Assembly: GCA_963971535.1 (NCBI GenBank)
Contig: OZ020592.1
Span: 51,427,125-51,491,124 of the forward strand
Direction: 5' to 3'
DNA length: 64,000 nucleotides
DNA from: Notolepis coatsorum
Taxonomy: Eukaryota; Chordata; Actinopteri; Aulopiformes; Paralepididae
Shown: one piece after another, positions 1-10,340 of the stretch
Position numbering within the stretch: the stretch's first letter is position 1
How the letters are laid out: each line of letters starts with the position of its first letter
Notes under the pieces: model-generated
Seen by the model: only the letters and a program-made list of their open reading frames with translations
Told to the model about the DNA's origin: nothing
Database searches by the model: none
Translations under genes and position numbers: made by a program

Positions 1-929
1 TGGTTACGTGATGGAGGGTGGGGCCATATGCATGGAGCTGTTGACACTGCATGGTTGGTCTAGCGCCTATACCATGGAGGCGGTTATGAGGCAGTTTGCC
101 GCAAGCCTCGTGAAAGGACGGGTCGCATTAACAGAAGGGTGGAAGAGGCTGGTGGGGAGACTTTCAGCCAAAAGGGGGCGGAGGCCGCCTTTGAGACCCT
201 GGTAAAAAACCATGAAAAATATGGCTGGAAGTCTCCACCGAAGTCCGAAGGCTAAGTGGCGCCACCTACCTCCCTCTAGAAATGAGTTATGTTTTTTGTA
301 TGCATGGTATTTTTTTGGTTCCAGTTTCCCACCCCCTCATCCTTGCAGAATTTCTTTCCTACACCCCACCCCTCCCTCTGGATCCCGTCCATCCCACCCC
401 TCCCTCTAGATCCCTTCCTAGCTCCTCCCTTCCCTTCCTCCCTTCCTGGTTCCTAGTTCCTCCCTTCCTAGCTCCCTTCCTAGCTCCTCCCTTCCCTTCC
501 TCCCTTCCTGGCCTCCTTTCCCTTCCTCCCTTCCAGGCTCCTCCCTTCCCTTCCTCCCTTCCCTTCCTTTTTTCCCTTCTCCCTCCCTAGACACTCCTCC
601 CTTGCTCCCTAGACTACTCTCCTACGCCCCTCCTTCTTCCAGCGCCCCTGGGGTTTGTAGGTGAGAACTTACATCCCCGAGTTTCACGGGGGAGGATTTT
701 CCGTTTCCTTTCCCTGCGTGTCCATGCCTTTTCCCTGCCCGGCTACACCCCCTCATTGGGGGTTTGGCTAAGGGTGGGTTGAAATGTTGTGTGTGTTGTT
801 TGTGGGTGGACGTGTTGTTTAAAAAGCGTGTTGTTATTTGTTATTTGTGGGGGTTACAGGAGGTATAGGAAACGCGCGGCTGAAGGAGGAAGGCAGAGAT
901 AACGCAGAAGAGGGCAGGCCGGTCCAAGG
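1..929. other. Unassigned stretch upstream of env
   Basis: No recognisable gene. Short open frames at 8-205 and 212-409 have no family I recognise and may be a decayed part of the upstream provirus. The stretch includes a pyrimidine-rich tract (345-600). The segment at 770-929 lies directly before the env start and could be env leader sequence. Confidence 0.4.
345..600. repeat. CT-rich low-complexity tract (CCTTCCTCC-like)
   Basis: The + strand is nearly all pyrimidine, with irregular repeats of CCTTCCTCCCTTCC. It can be read as a Pro/Ser/Leu-rich open frame at 282-590, which is an effect of base composition. The strong strand asymmetry is typical of H-DNA-prone tracts. Confidence 0.85.
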
Positions 930-1724
930 ATGTGCTCTGGTTTGTCTAGACGTGCAGGGTGCGCTTTAGTGACGTGCACTGTGGTAACGGTTTGGTTGTT
1001 ATGTGCGGCAGGGGTTATGCTGTATTTTTGGGACCAGACACCCGAACTTATAAATATAGACGTGGACAAGCGAGCATTGCCGGAACCTCACAAAAATGTG
1101 TTTATACAGATAGCAAGAGCGGTGGCGAAAAGTGCAAATAAGACAGATTGTTATGTGTGCGGCTTAGCGCCAGAATATGCGGCAGCTGGGTTACCTCTTA
1201 TGGCACACCCGTTGACTGAGTGTCATAACTCAGTGGTGAAGGGGTATACTATGCCTTTCCTATGTCAGGGGGTAGAACAGGTGAGGATGGAGGGATATCG
1301 TGGGACGGGGCTGTCAAAAGGGGGGAAGACGATGCGGGCTGCGTTAGATGTTGGGCCTATTCCGGTGGCGGTTAGGCCGGAGGAGTTTACGAGGTGTGAG
1401 GATGGTAAGTCGGAGGGGATAGAAGTAGGGTTGTTAGGGAATTGCGTGGGCAGCGTGGGGCTGGGGGCTGCGGAGGTAGCTACATTGGCTCCCCCGGGTA
1501 CGTATTGGATCTGTGGCGAAAATGCGTATGCCTCGTTGCCAGCGGGTTGGAAAGGGAGGTGTGCAATGGGGTATTTGGTGCCGGTTATGAGGGTAACTGA
1601 TGTTTTGCCGACGCACCCTGGGGCGAGGAAGACGCGGGCTGCAACTCATACGGATCGTTTTTTCAGGGTGGCACTTCCCGCATATGGGACATGGGCAAAT
1701 ATGAAAGACATTGAAGGTGTTTGA
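930..1724 (+). pseudogene. env: ERV envelope, surface (SU) part
   Basis: Open frame of 264 codons. It starts with a hydrophobic N-terminus (residues about 11-34) that would act as a signal peptide for ER entry. The body is Cys-rich, with a CYVCG motif near residue 54 and an NKT glycosylation site just before it. The C-terminal part has WICG and AGWKGRC motifs like those at the end of gammaretroviral-type SU domains, followed by a basic RKTR that could be the furin-type SU/TM cleavage site. The frame ends at a TGA (1722-1724), while the homologous continuation (TM subunit) is open in another frame from about 1711, so a single-base frameshift splits env. SU is short compared with typical gammaretroviral SU. 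In an intact virus this protein would bind the receptor. Here it is a broken old copy. Confidence 0.8.
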
Positions 1725-2274
1725 GGACATGGCTGCCACATCGGCGAAGGGGTTTAGCCTGGAGAATGAGGAGATACGGTCATTGAGGCTGATGGAAATG
1801 CAGACTAGGGCAGCTATGGATTTTTTGTTGGCAGCTTCGGGGGGTACATGTGCATTAATTGGTCAGGAATGCTGTGCGTATGTGCCTGCGAACGATGAAA
1901 TGGGCATGCCGGACATAATTGAGCATTTGAAGAACATTACAAGGGATCCGCATGAGTCTCAGGGGGAATCATGGGCAGATTGGGGCCAAGGGCAGCTAGG
2001 GTATATAGGTTGGGTGATAGTTAAGTACCTACTCTATGCAGTGGTGGTATTTGTAATATTAGTCGTGTGTGTGTCGGTGATCAAAGCATGCTTTGGGTAT
2101 CTGTTTAGGACTCTCTGCGCAGCCGGCCCGGCGGTAGAGAAGTCACTCTGCTCGGCTGCACCTGCTATGGCGATGATGATGGTGATAGAGGTGGATGATA
2201 CGGGGAGCCGAGCAGGGGTGGGCGTTCCGTTGGTGCCAGGATACCAGGAGTACGCCGTGGCTACCATTCTGTGA
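1711..2274 (+). pseudogene. env: ERV envelope, transmembrane (TM) part
   Basis: Open frame of 187 codons, offset by one frame from the SU part. A heptad-like helix leads into a segment resembling the immunosuppressive-domain region of class I envelopes. It is directly followed by CX6CC (Cys at residues 47, 54 and 55, bases 1849-1875), the motif that links SU and TM covalently in gamma-type envelopes. A glycosylation site (NIT) and a Trp-rich juxtamembrane stretch follow, then a membrane span at about residues 100-123 and a cytoplasmic tail of about 60 residues. There is no separate start: the first Met codons are internal and the protein would be made only as part of the full env. Family assignment is strong from motif order. 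Function is lost through the upstream frameshift. Confidence 0.85.
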
Positions 2275-3168
2275 TCTGAAATGGTGGACATTTTGGGTCA
2301 ATGGGTGGTGGGGTTGGGGTGTACGTAGGGGTATGATAATAGGGGACGTGCCTGGGGATATTGTAAAGTAATGTTTGTTATGTATGAATGAATTTTGTTT
2401 CCATAGTAGGTACACAAGAGGAGGATGTGTTGGGAGTTATTATGTCCCTGGGGTCTGGTGCTGAGTCTGAACGGTTATGCATGATCGTTCGGCAGGGCGT
2501 TGGATTTCCTGGGGTTAATGGACTAGATGATGAGATGGGGTGTTTGGGCATTAACTACCTTGTACCTCTGGTGAGGTATATCCTGGCCTCTGTGGGGAGT
2601 CTGTGATGGACGCTTCAAAAAACAGAGGGTGGGGCCTCGCGGCGTGCAGGGAGCGGTGTCCAGGTATGCTTTTGAAGGGAGTTAGTGGACACGTGTCTGA
2701 GTTCGACATGTGTCCGCTGGGTGGAATAGTATTGAAATATGGAAACAAAAGAATGAGTGAGATGTGTAATCAGGTTTGAGACTCTAATCTAGATGTTTGT
2801 GATTTTCGAGGTGAACAGAATGGGAGTGAAACCACGGGGAACATTGGAGAGCCGAGATTCGACGAAGGAGGAAAGCCAGTGTGTTGACCAAGAAGCGGAA
2901 ATAAGGGAGTAGACACCTGAGACACAAACACCAATGTCAATCACAATATCTCTCATTGTTTGAAAATTGTATGAATTAAGTAAAAGATTATTCATACTGT
3001 TGGTACAAGATCTCTCAAAAATTTGATGTGGTATGAATTTTAGATAAAAGATATATTCATACTGAAAAGACTGAGTAAAGTGAAATTCCAGTTGGAAATT
3101 AAAGAGAACTGTTGTATTTTGTGCTCTGTCTTTCAGCAGTTCTGCCAGGCGACAAGGGCACCACAAGT
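2275..3168 (+). mobile_element. LTR-like region between env and gag (bounds unresolved)
   Basis: This 0.9-kb non-coding stretch is where a 3' LTR (for env) or 5' LTR (for gag) must lie. Supporting signs are a purine-rich run at about 2617-2634 that could be a polypurine tract followed by TGGGG, an ATTAAA poly(A)-type signal at 3098-3103 with a T/G-rich tail after it, and the splice donor just downstream. I could not find a clean TG...CA pair or a primer-binding site starting TGG, so the edges are guesses. A short open frame at 2388-2606 is not recognisable. Confidence 0.45.
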
Positions 3169-3177
3169 CAGGTAAGA
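3169..3177 (+). promoter_or_regulatory. Candidate retroviral splice donor
   Basis: CAGGTAAGA is a full-consensus 5' splice site, placed between the LTR-like region and gag. In simple retroviruses the leader donor at this place is used for the spliced env mRNA. No env remains downstream, so it has no partner in this copy. Confidence 0.5.
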
Positions 3178-3393
3178 CTACAGATCACCGGTGAGAGGGA
3201 AAGAAAAGAATAGACAGGGTGTACAAGTGCCGTTAGTGGCTGTTCAAGTAGGAGATAGTCACAAAAGAATAGACACCTACATTTAGACAGGGAATACAAA
3301 AAAACACTTCCTTGCCTGCTGCCATTTGAAAAAAAAAACAGAGAAAGAGATTTCTTAGACTAGAAAACAAAATAGGAATTAAAACTCTGGTGA

Positions 3394-4056
3394 ATGAGAA
3401 ATAGAAACTCATATAAGAAAATGGAAACCGTGGCAAATAAAGGGATGACTACCCTAATTGGTTGGATGGAGGATAATCCAGTACAGATTATTGCTAAAAA
3501 TAATCCTTTCACACAGGACAATCCTTATTATTTGGCAAGAATTACTAGATTATCAAAGAAATGGAACATCGCAAAACGTTGGCCTATTGAAGGCTCTTTT
3601 GATTTAGCTATAATAGCAGATTTGCATGCTCTAATTAGGACTTATAAGACGGAGGAGGAAAAGGGGAGAAAGGGGAGGAAAAGAGGGGAAAAACGCATGC
3701 AAGAGATAACGACTTTAGAACTCTTCTCTCGGGAAGCTGAGAGAAGGAAGGGTGAGGAGAAGGGCAGTTCTACTGTCAGTGAGGAGGCCAAGCCAATAGA
3801 GGAGGTAGCCCCAATCACGACCACTCCCCTGGCCCCTAACATGACAATTGTCACCTCCCAAAGCGCAGCTGAGATATCCCCGCTCACCCAAGGACTCCAA
3901 CCGAGAGCAGAACAGGTAAGAACTGAGGTAGCTATAGCACCCCCACCATATGATAGCAGGAATAGGGAACCAATATACCCTATCCTGCCTGTGATAGAAA
4001 TGAACAGCCTTTATAATATAACTAACGACTGGAGCAGACGAGCAAGAGGAGATTGA
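3394..4056 (+). pseudogene. gag: ERV gag, matrix-like N-terminal part
   Basis: Open frame of 220 codons. The likely start is the Met at 3421, which begins a well-formed helical, Trp-containing domain of about 90 residues (WMEDNP, KKWNIAKRWP, ADLHALI) like a retroviral matrix domain. A Lys/Glu/Arg-rich stretch and a Pro/Thr-rich linker follow. The frame ends at TGA 4054-4056, but the Pro-rich linker continues in the next frame (Glu/Arg then Pro-rich), so the end is a frameshift and not the true end of Gag. It lies about 220 bases after the candidate splice donor, as expected for gag. Confidence 0.72.
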
Positions 4057-4929
4057 AAGGAGGGAGCAAGCACCTCGCCCCCAAACTCCTCCTGCTACCA
4101 GAGCTGCGAAGATATATATGGAACAACAACACCGACAAAGGCAGACTGTACCGCTCTCTGCCGCACAGAAGGCTATTCTCTGGGTTGAAGGACAGGGACG
4201 CACAGGGGGCGAAAGGAGGACTCGGGAAAAAGGACTGGAATTAAAAAAATATATATACGGTGGCGACCTCAGCGATAGGGAATACTACCGCCAGAGAGAG
4301 CCAACGAGAGGTCCCCCCCCCTTTGCCGCCAGCGACCTCAGCGATAGGGAATACTACCACCAGAGAGAGCCAACGAGAAGTCCCCCCCCCCTCAGCCGTC
4401 AGAGAAGAGGAGGAATTAGAGGAAGACTCAGCGGTGGGCGCCACACTGGACCAGTGGGAGAAAAAGGACAAGGAGCGAGAGCAAGAGGAGGAACAGAGGG
4501 GAGCCTCCGTGAGGACACCAAAAAGTAGACCATCTGCTCCAAACTACTCTTCCCCACCAGCTGCCAAAGAAAGCAGCAAGATGATGAGACTGAGAGACGC
4601 CCTGGAGGACTTAAAAGTAAAGCACCGGGGAATAGTCAAGGAAAAAAGCGAGATGGAAGAACGGATACAGGTTTACAACCAGGACAAAGACTCCGATTCC
4701 GAGGGCTACAAAGCGGTCACCCACACCTGGAGACAGGCCGAAACCATGCGAGAAGCTTTGGAAAAAGAAAGTGACATAATAATGAGAGTTGGAAGCCACC
4801 GAAACGAGAAGAGTGACGAGATCAACTACAAAAGGGCAAACGGTCAACATGGCCCCAGTAATAATAAAACAACAGGGGTTGGAATATAAGCCCTGGAATG
4901 CTTCAGATATGACCCAAATATCGTAGAAA
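4057..4929 (+). pseudogene. gag: ERV gag, central linker and coiled-coil part
   Basis: Gag continues through three frames. First comes a Pro/Gln-rich stretch (frame of 4118-4528), then, after the poly-C runs near 4309-4319 and 4380-4391, an acidic Glu-rich and Lys/Glu coiled-coil-like stretch (frame of 4260-4889). Finally it moves to the frame of the capsid, which meets a TAG at 4924-4926. Frame changes near 4045, 4390 and 4840 plus the stop disable it. The two C9-C10 homopolymers are natural places for real or sequencing indels. A 69-bp tandem duplication lies within. Confidence 0.6.
4263..4400 (+). repeat. 69-bp tandem duplication in gag
   Basis: Two units (4263-4331 and 4332-4400) share the same 69-base sequence with a few changes. 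Each ends in a poly-C run. 69 is a multiple of three, so the duplication keeps the frame and doubles a Pro-rich segment. Confidence 0.85.
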
Positions 4930-5784
4930 TTGCCATCCCTCCAGAATGGGGCATTTCCGTGGATTGCCAAACTGGAGGAACTGATGGTAGGCCAACAGCT
5001 GGCTATCGGCGATGTGAAGCGGTTGTTCTCTCACAAAGTAGGAGTCTCGGCCATGGAAGAACTACTACACAAGGCTGGTATGATGAGGTACGTAGTTTCA
5101 GGAGCACATGACCAGGACCTATTCGCCGCCCACAGGGGAGTACTGTGGCAAGCCCTGCGGGAAACCTATCCAACCATGATGCACCCAGACAAGATCTACA
5201 TTGGTACCTTGGGGCCTGATACCCACCCCAGGGAGTATGTGGCGAAGGCCTATGCCACCTGGAGAGACATGACTGGCCAAGACCCAGCAGCCAATCCGAT
5301 GGGGGAGGCGATGCTCAGAGAAAAGATTCAGCGGGGCCTCTCCAGTGAGGTGAGACAAAAACTGAATGAGGTGGTATGTCTGGGAAGTCTTCCTTTAAAC
5401 CAGTACATGGAAAACGTGAGCCATCAAGTTGAGATGTACAGGAAGAAGGAGCAACAGGCCAAGGAAAAAGAATCGGCTAGCCAGCGAAAGCTCTTGTACC
5501 AACAGCCTGCCGAGGCAACCAAGGTAGTGGAATACCTACAGGCTATGGTACAAGCCGCACAGCCCAAAGCCGAGGTGGGGACTGGTGGACAACTAAACAA
5601 CCAGGAACCAGCACAGCCCGTAACACAGGGAGGGCCTGCACCAGTACAACAACAGTACCAGAGGGGGCCGAACTGGCAGCCCCGAGGACAGAATGGAGGC
5701 CAAAGAGGAGGACCCACTGGATTCCCATCTTCGGCAGAATGCTGGAATTTGTGGAGAAATAGGACATCTGGCCAGGACCTGTGA
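4930..5784 (+). pseudogene. gag: ERV gag, capsid and start of nucleocapsid
   Basis: Open frame of 284 codons, really a continuation of Gag since capsid-like sequence is also readable before the stop at 4924. Residues 1-165 are a helical capsid domain (LPLNQYMENV, KIQRGLSSEVRQKL) like gamma/epsilon p30. Residues 165-200 are a charged Lys/Glu/Gln helix as seen at the C-end of gammaretroviral capsid. Then comes a Gln/Pro/Gly-rich basic linker and the first Cys of a CCHC zinc knuckle (bases 5740-5742). The remaining C, H and C residues of the knuckle lie in the next frame, because the frame slips by one base at a TTT run (5748-5750). The reading therefore ends early at 5784. Confidence 0.75.
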
Positions 5785-6016
5785 CAGAGGGTGGCGAGTC
5801 CAAAGAGCCAACAACAGGGGTCGAGAAAATACCAGAGGAGGTGGCCGAGGAGGATAGGGCCGACTCCAGGATCAGTATTACGGGCCGACGCGAGGCCAGA
5901 CCCAGAATCCGACGCAAGACCAGACCCAGAATCAGAATCAAGGCCAGACCCAAAATCAGAATCAACAACAGAACATGGGCCCAGTAAATCCATCCAGGGG
6001 GCCGGAGCAGACATTC
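5785..6016 (+). pseudogene. gag: ERV gag, nucleocapsid C-terminal tail
   Basis: In the frame shared with pol (after the knuckle frame slip) the tail is first Arg/Gly-rich, suited to RNA binding. It then meets a TAG at 5855-5857, and continues as a Gln/Asn/Thr-rich repeat of QTQNQ type up to the TGA at 6017. The low-complexity QTQN repeat is unusual for a nucleocapsid tail. The TAG is either a decay mutation or a second leaky stop. Confidence 0.55.
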
Positions 6017-6022
6017 TGACGG
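6017..6022 (+). promoter_or_regulatory. gag-pol stop codon in readthrough context (TGA CGG)
   Basis: The TGA at 6017-6019 is in the same frame as pol, and the next codons run without a break into the protease. Gamma- and epsilonretroviruses make Gag-Pol by reading through one stop. UGA followed by CGG is a known leaky context. An RNA pseudoknot downstream would be expected, but I did not fold it. Confidence 0.6.
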
Positions 6023-6037
6023 GGCCCAGATAATTCA

Positions 6038-9000
6038 ATGGGGGGGTGTCAGCTGTCATTATCAAACTTAAGGGAGGAGCCCATAGTGTACGTAATGGTA
6101 AATGATCAATCTGTCAGGATGATGGCAGACACCGGCGCGGCGTTCACTGTAGTCCAACTTAAGGATGCCACACACCTACCCATGTCCGGTCGATATGTAC
6201 GGACAATTGGATTTGAGGGAATCAAACAGCTGATGGTCTCAGACACCGCACCCATCGGCTTACTGGGCAGGGACGGCCTTGGTATGCTGGGGATGAACAT
6301 TTTATGCACGCCTGATGGTTGTGTGATCGATGTCCCGGAGGATCACTACTATCAGATGATGCAAAGGACAGACACCCGACCACCAGAAGTATACTGGTTG
6401 GGAGACCTAAGCCAGGAATTGCTCGGGCCAGCGTTGGAATGGGAGGCATTCATCACAGCCAACATGCCAGAAGCAAAGAACCCAGAGACACCATACCATT
6501 GCACTCTACAGTACTATAGAGATGCGGATCAGACACAAGCCAAGGAGTGTCTGAGAAATCAACCAGAGGAGGTACAGCTCAATGCCACCAGCATTATAAT
6601 GGGGCCCCAAGGAGCAGCAATACGGCTCGCACGGAGCACCTATCTGCAAAAGGAACATGAGATCGCAGGCAGCGTTCCACACGTGATGCTAAAGGTGACA
6701 GACTTGTGCTATCAACAACACATCGGAGGGATGATGAAAGAGGCAGAAGAAATGGATTTCGAACAGACGAAGGAGAACCGATTCATATGGATTAGCCCGG
6801 ACAAGCGGTTTGTCAAGATAATGGTTCAAGGCACAGGGATGGGACATCCCCAAACAGTGCAGCTGTCACAGGAGACAGTGGAAGAAATCCCCAAGAAATT
6901 AAGCCTCCAGGAGGAGATGATGGAGGCCGTGCCAGAAGTGCTGTGGTCGAAACATAGCACTGACATCGGACTAATCAAATCTGCTCAACCAGTGAGGGTG
7001 GAGCTTAGACCAGGAGCAACCCTGCCCTGGAAAAGTCAGTATCCACTGAAGGAAAAAGCAGTGGCTGGAATCGAGCCACAAATCAGAGGACTTCTGAAAG
7101 CAGGAGTACTACAGAAAACGAATAACCCCAGGAGCAACACGCCGTTGCTTCCAGTGGAGAAACCTGACACCTCGTACCGGTTGGTACACGACTTGAGGGC
7201 GGTCAATGAGGTTTTAATTGACTATCCCGCTGATGTCCCAGATCCCCACACGCTACTGACATTTATCCCACCACAGGCTGAGTATTTTACGGTTATAGAT
7301 TTGTGTAGTGCTTATTTTAGTGTACTCTTGAGCAAGGAGTGCCAAAAAAAAATTGGTTTTACCTATAAAAATGAGCATTATGAGTACACTAGAATCCCTC
7401 AGGGATTAAAGCATTCTCCACACATATTTAACAAAATCTTAAGAGAAGATCTAGACGGGTTAGACCAGATATTGAAGTCCAGAGTCATTCAGTATATGGA
7501 TGACATTATTTTGTGTGCCGATGATCAGACAACATGTCATAAGGAATCTGTTAAGTTATTGCAGCTGTTAGCAGAGAAAGGCCACAAGGTGTCTTTGAAA
7601 AAATTGCAATATTGTCAACCTAAGGTGACCTATCTAGGTCAATTAATTTCACAGGGCCATCGGGCTATTTCAGAAGAACATTTGGTGACTATTAAGAAAG
7701 CTCCCAAACCAGTGACTGTACGTCAGATGATGGCTTTTCTGGGGATCGTGGGGTATAGTTCCACTTGGGTGGAGAACAACACAGAGCTAGTAGGGCCCTT
7801 AAGAGCCATGATAAAAGTGTGCGGAAACGATAAGTTGAGTGCTAAATTAACATGGACTGAGGAGGGCCTGCGGGCATTTGAAACCATAAAGACCCGTATG
7901 TTAGCTGCCCCTGCCCTGGCTTTACCTGATTATACCAAGCAATTCATACTCTATGTCTCTTCCTCTTCAGATCAGAGATATGCATGCGCGGTGCTGACCC
8001 AAAACACCGGGGTGGGGATCCATCCACAGCCAATAGGATACTACTCCGTCGCCTACTCAGAGGTGGAAATGGGAATGCCTCCGTGCTACCGAGATTGCAC
8101 CGGGGTCTTCTTGATGTACGAAAAAGCTGCAAGTATCATGATGGGGTATCCAGTAAATATTATGGTAGCACATGCAGTCAAAAATTTGTTGGAATCTGGT
8201 AAATCTGCACGAACGATACCCCGTCTTAAAAATTATTACAGGATTTTGGAACAGGAAGATGTTACTTTGACTAGGTGTTCCACGGTGAACCCAGCGCAGA
8301 CCCTTCCTAAGCCTGAGGATGGAGACCCTCACGACTGCGTGGCTGAAGCCGAGAGGTACTCCAGACTTAGAGCTGACTTGCAGGCTTTTCCGTTTAGCAG
8401 TCCTGATTTGGAACTATGGACAGACGGCTCATGTTACCGAGTTAGAGAGGACCTAAAAGCAGGTTACTCTGTAGTGAAATCACAAGGTGATGGGTTTGTC
8501 ATAGAGAAGGCCGAAGCCTTGACACAACCCTGCTCAGCTCAGTTGGCAGAATTAGTCGCTCTGACTGAAGCATGCAAAATGGCAGAAGGCAAGAATGTTA
8601 ATATCTATACTGATAGTAGCTATGCGCAGAACATCGCTTTTCTCTACGGAGCGGTGTGGAAAGGGCGAGGTTTTAAGAGAGCAGATGGTACCGCCATACG
8701 TCACTGTAGTCAGATAACCAATTTGTTAGGAGCAATAATGAAACCCAAACAAATTGCAATCATCAAATGCGCTGCCCATCAGTCTGATGAGTCTAAGGTG
8801 ACCAGAGGTAACAACATGGCAGATGACGCTGCCAAGCGAGTGACAGGTGCGGACAGAGCAGGTAAGGTATTGGTTATCACGCACAAGGTTGAGCTGGAGG
8901 ATAAGATTACTTACAAAGATGTTTTGACCTTTCAGGAAGAGGCTGGTCAGGTGGAGAGAAATCTCTGGTCAGCAAGAGGGGCTAGTAGGGATGGGACAGG

Positions 9001-9301
9001 TTTGTGGCGGAACCATGAAGGACTTGTGGTTGCACCGACGGGCCTGGTCGGACTGCTGATCCAAACGGTGCATGACTTCTGCCATGCACACCGGAGAGAG
9101 GTGAGTAGAAAAATAGAAGAGTATGGTTTTTGGGCGCCAAACCTGCTACAGCAAATTGATCATGTAATAAGTAGATGTGCAATTTGTTTGAAGAATAATG
9201 CACGTAGAGGGATTATTGTGTCTCCGGGACACATCCCCACACCAAATGGCCCCATGAGAGAACTTGTGATTGACTATGTAGACATGATAAAAACGGATTA
9301 G
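6038..9301 (+). pseudogene. pol: ERV pol: protease, reverse transcriptase, RNase H, integrase start
   Basis: Open frame of 1087 codons, made in the virus as a Gag-Pol readthrough product, so the Met at 6038 is only nominal. The aspartic protease has DTGA at residues 31-34. The reverse transcriptase spans about residues 320-560, with the VIDLCSAYFSV block, PQGL and the catalytic YMDD at residues 486-489 (bases 7493-7504). A connection domain follows, then RNase H with TDGS (Asp796), ELVAL and TDSSY, and the ADDAAKR end. The integrase zinc-binding HHCC domain has its His pair from residue 1012 and CAIC at 1047-1050. The frame stops at TAG 9299-9301, just after the first catalytic Asp region of integrase, and the core continues in another frame. 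The RT and RNase H are complete. A replication-competent product is not possible from this copy. Confidence 0.93.
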
Positions 9302-10340
9302 CCAGAAGCGGTATATTCTCATCGTCGTGTGTCGTTTTTCGAGGTGGGTGGAGGCGTGCGCGACCAAGCACAAAGATGCTGCCTCGGTAGCTAAGTTCTT
9401 ATGCCGTGACGTAATAAGCCGTTTTGGAATTCCTGACAAGATTTCCAGTGATAATGGAAAATAATTTGTGGACAAGACTGTACGTTTAGTACTCCAACAA
9501 CTGGGGGTAAAACAGCGTTTCGGTTCCGTTTACCACCCTCAGAGCCAGGGGGCTGTAGAACGCATGAACGGGGTTCTGAAGAACAAATTGGTCAAAATCT
9601 GTCAACACACAGGTCTAAATTGGTTAAGTGCTCTACCATTAGCATTAATGGCATGTCGTTCAAGCGAAATTCGAAGCCTGCGTTTACCACCGCACGAAAT
9701 GTTGTTTGGCCGATGTATGGTTGTGCCAGGCTTGCGCGCAACAGGCAAAGGTCCGAGTTTGGACATCCTGGACCATGAGATGCGTGAGTACGTAAAGTAC
9801 ATGACAAAGCTCCACAGGGCGATTTTCGATTATGTTTCCAGTAAACAGGAAACAGAGGAGGAGGAGAATAGGCGGAGTGCACCTCAGATAATACCAGGAG
9901 ATTACGTTTATGTAAAGGTGTTCAGACGTAAGTGGTACGGAGCGTGGTGAGAAGGACCGTATGAGGTCGTAAGGGCTACGGAAAAGGCTCTACAGGTTAA
10001 AGGATCACCGATGTGGTTTCATCTTTCGCATTGCGTAAAAGCCCTGCAGGATGGGCAAGAATTGGAATCCGAACCCCTGTTCATTGATCAAGAACAGGAG
10101 GAAATGCAGGACGAAGGAGAAAATGAAGATGATTATGGTGAGCCAGACAGAGGGCAACACGATTGTCCCTCTGTGGGAAATGAAGGATTCTTACAGGAGC
10201 CAGACAGAGGAGATCATGAATTGGAATTGAATAATGATTTTTCCTCTGTGGACTTTGAAGGCGTACCGACAGAGGTACCGGAGGCACCGGAGGAGATAGC
10301 GATTAGCGCAAATTCAACAAAGAGGCCACGGCCACAAAGG
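9302..10340 (+). pseudogene. pol: ERV pol: integrase core and C-terminal domain, broken
   Basis: Integrase continues in the frame of 9468-9950 from about 9312. It has the FSRWVEA block, the second catalytic Asp region (SDNG), then TAA at 9462-9464, HPQSQG and the catalytic Glu in VERMNG. A TGA at 9948-9950 falls at the usual WxGPYEV motif of the C-terminal domain, which then continues (residues like WFHLSHCVKA) past 10011. After this comes an acidic Glu/Asp-rich extension with the motif EPDRG twice, ending near 10340 at the L1 junction. One frameshift and two stops break the protein. Neither env nor a 3' LTR follows. Confidence 0.82.

Larger units (their letters stand above)
1..10340 (+). mobile_element. 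Endogenous retrovirus remnant, gamma/epsilon-like
   Basis: Retroviral genes cover about 9.4 kb in the order env, LTR-like region, gag, pol. A normal provirus runs LTR-gag-pol-env-LTR, so the env at 930-2274 most likely belongs to an upstream copy whose 3' LTR serves as the 5' LTR of the gag-pol copy (tandem arrangement), or the locus is rearranged. The affiliation rests on the CX6CC motif in the env transmembrane subunit, the in-frame gag-stop-pol layout and a YMDD reverse transcriptase. These fit the gamma/epsilon class (class I ERVs). The element is dead: gag carries several frameshifts and stops and pol has three stops. The right side is cut off by an L1 fragment near 10341. The left side runs off the window. 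Confidence 0.88.

Noticed and set aside
282..590. A Pro/Ser-rich protein of 102 codons upstream of env
   Set aside because: It is a reading of the CT-rich tract; no start context or domain.
2388..2606. Accessory retroviral protein after env
   Set aside because: A 72-codon frame with no known family and no start context, inside the LTR-like region.
3230..3255. Primer-binding site starting TGGCTGTTCAAG
   Set aside because: It begins TGG but does not resemble the 3' end of any tRNA I can name, and it lies after the splice donor; not supported.
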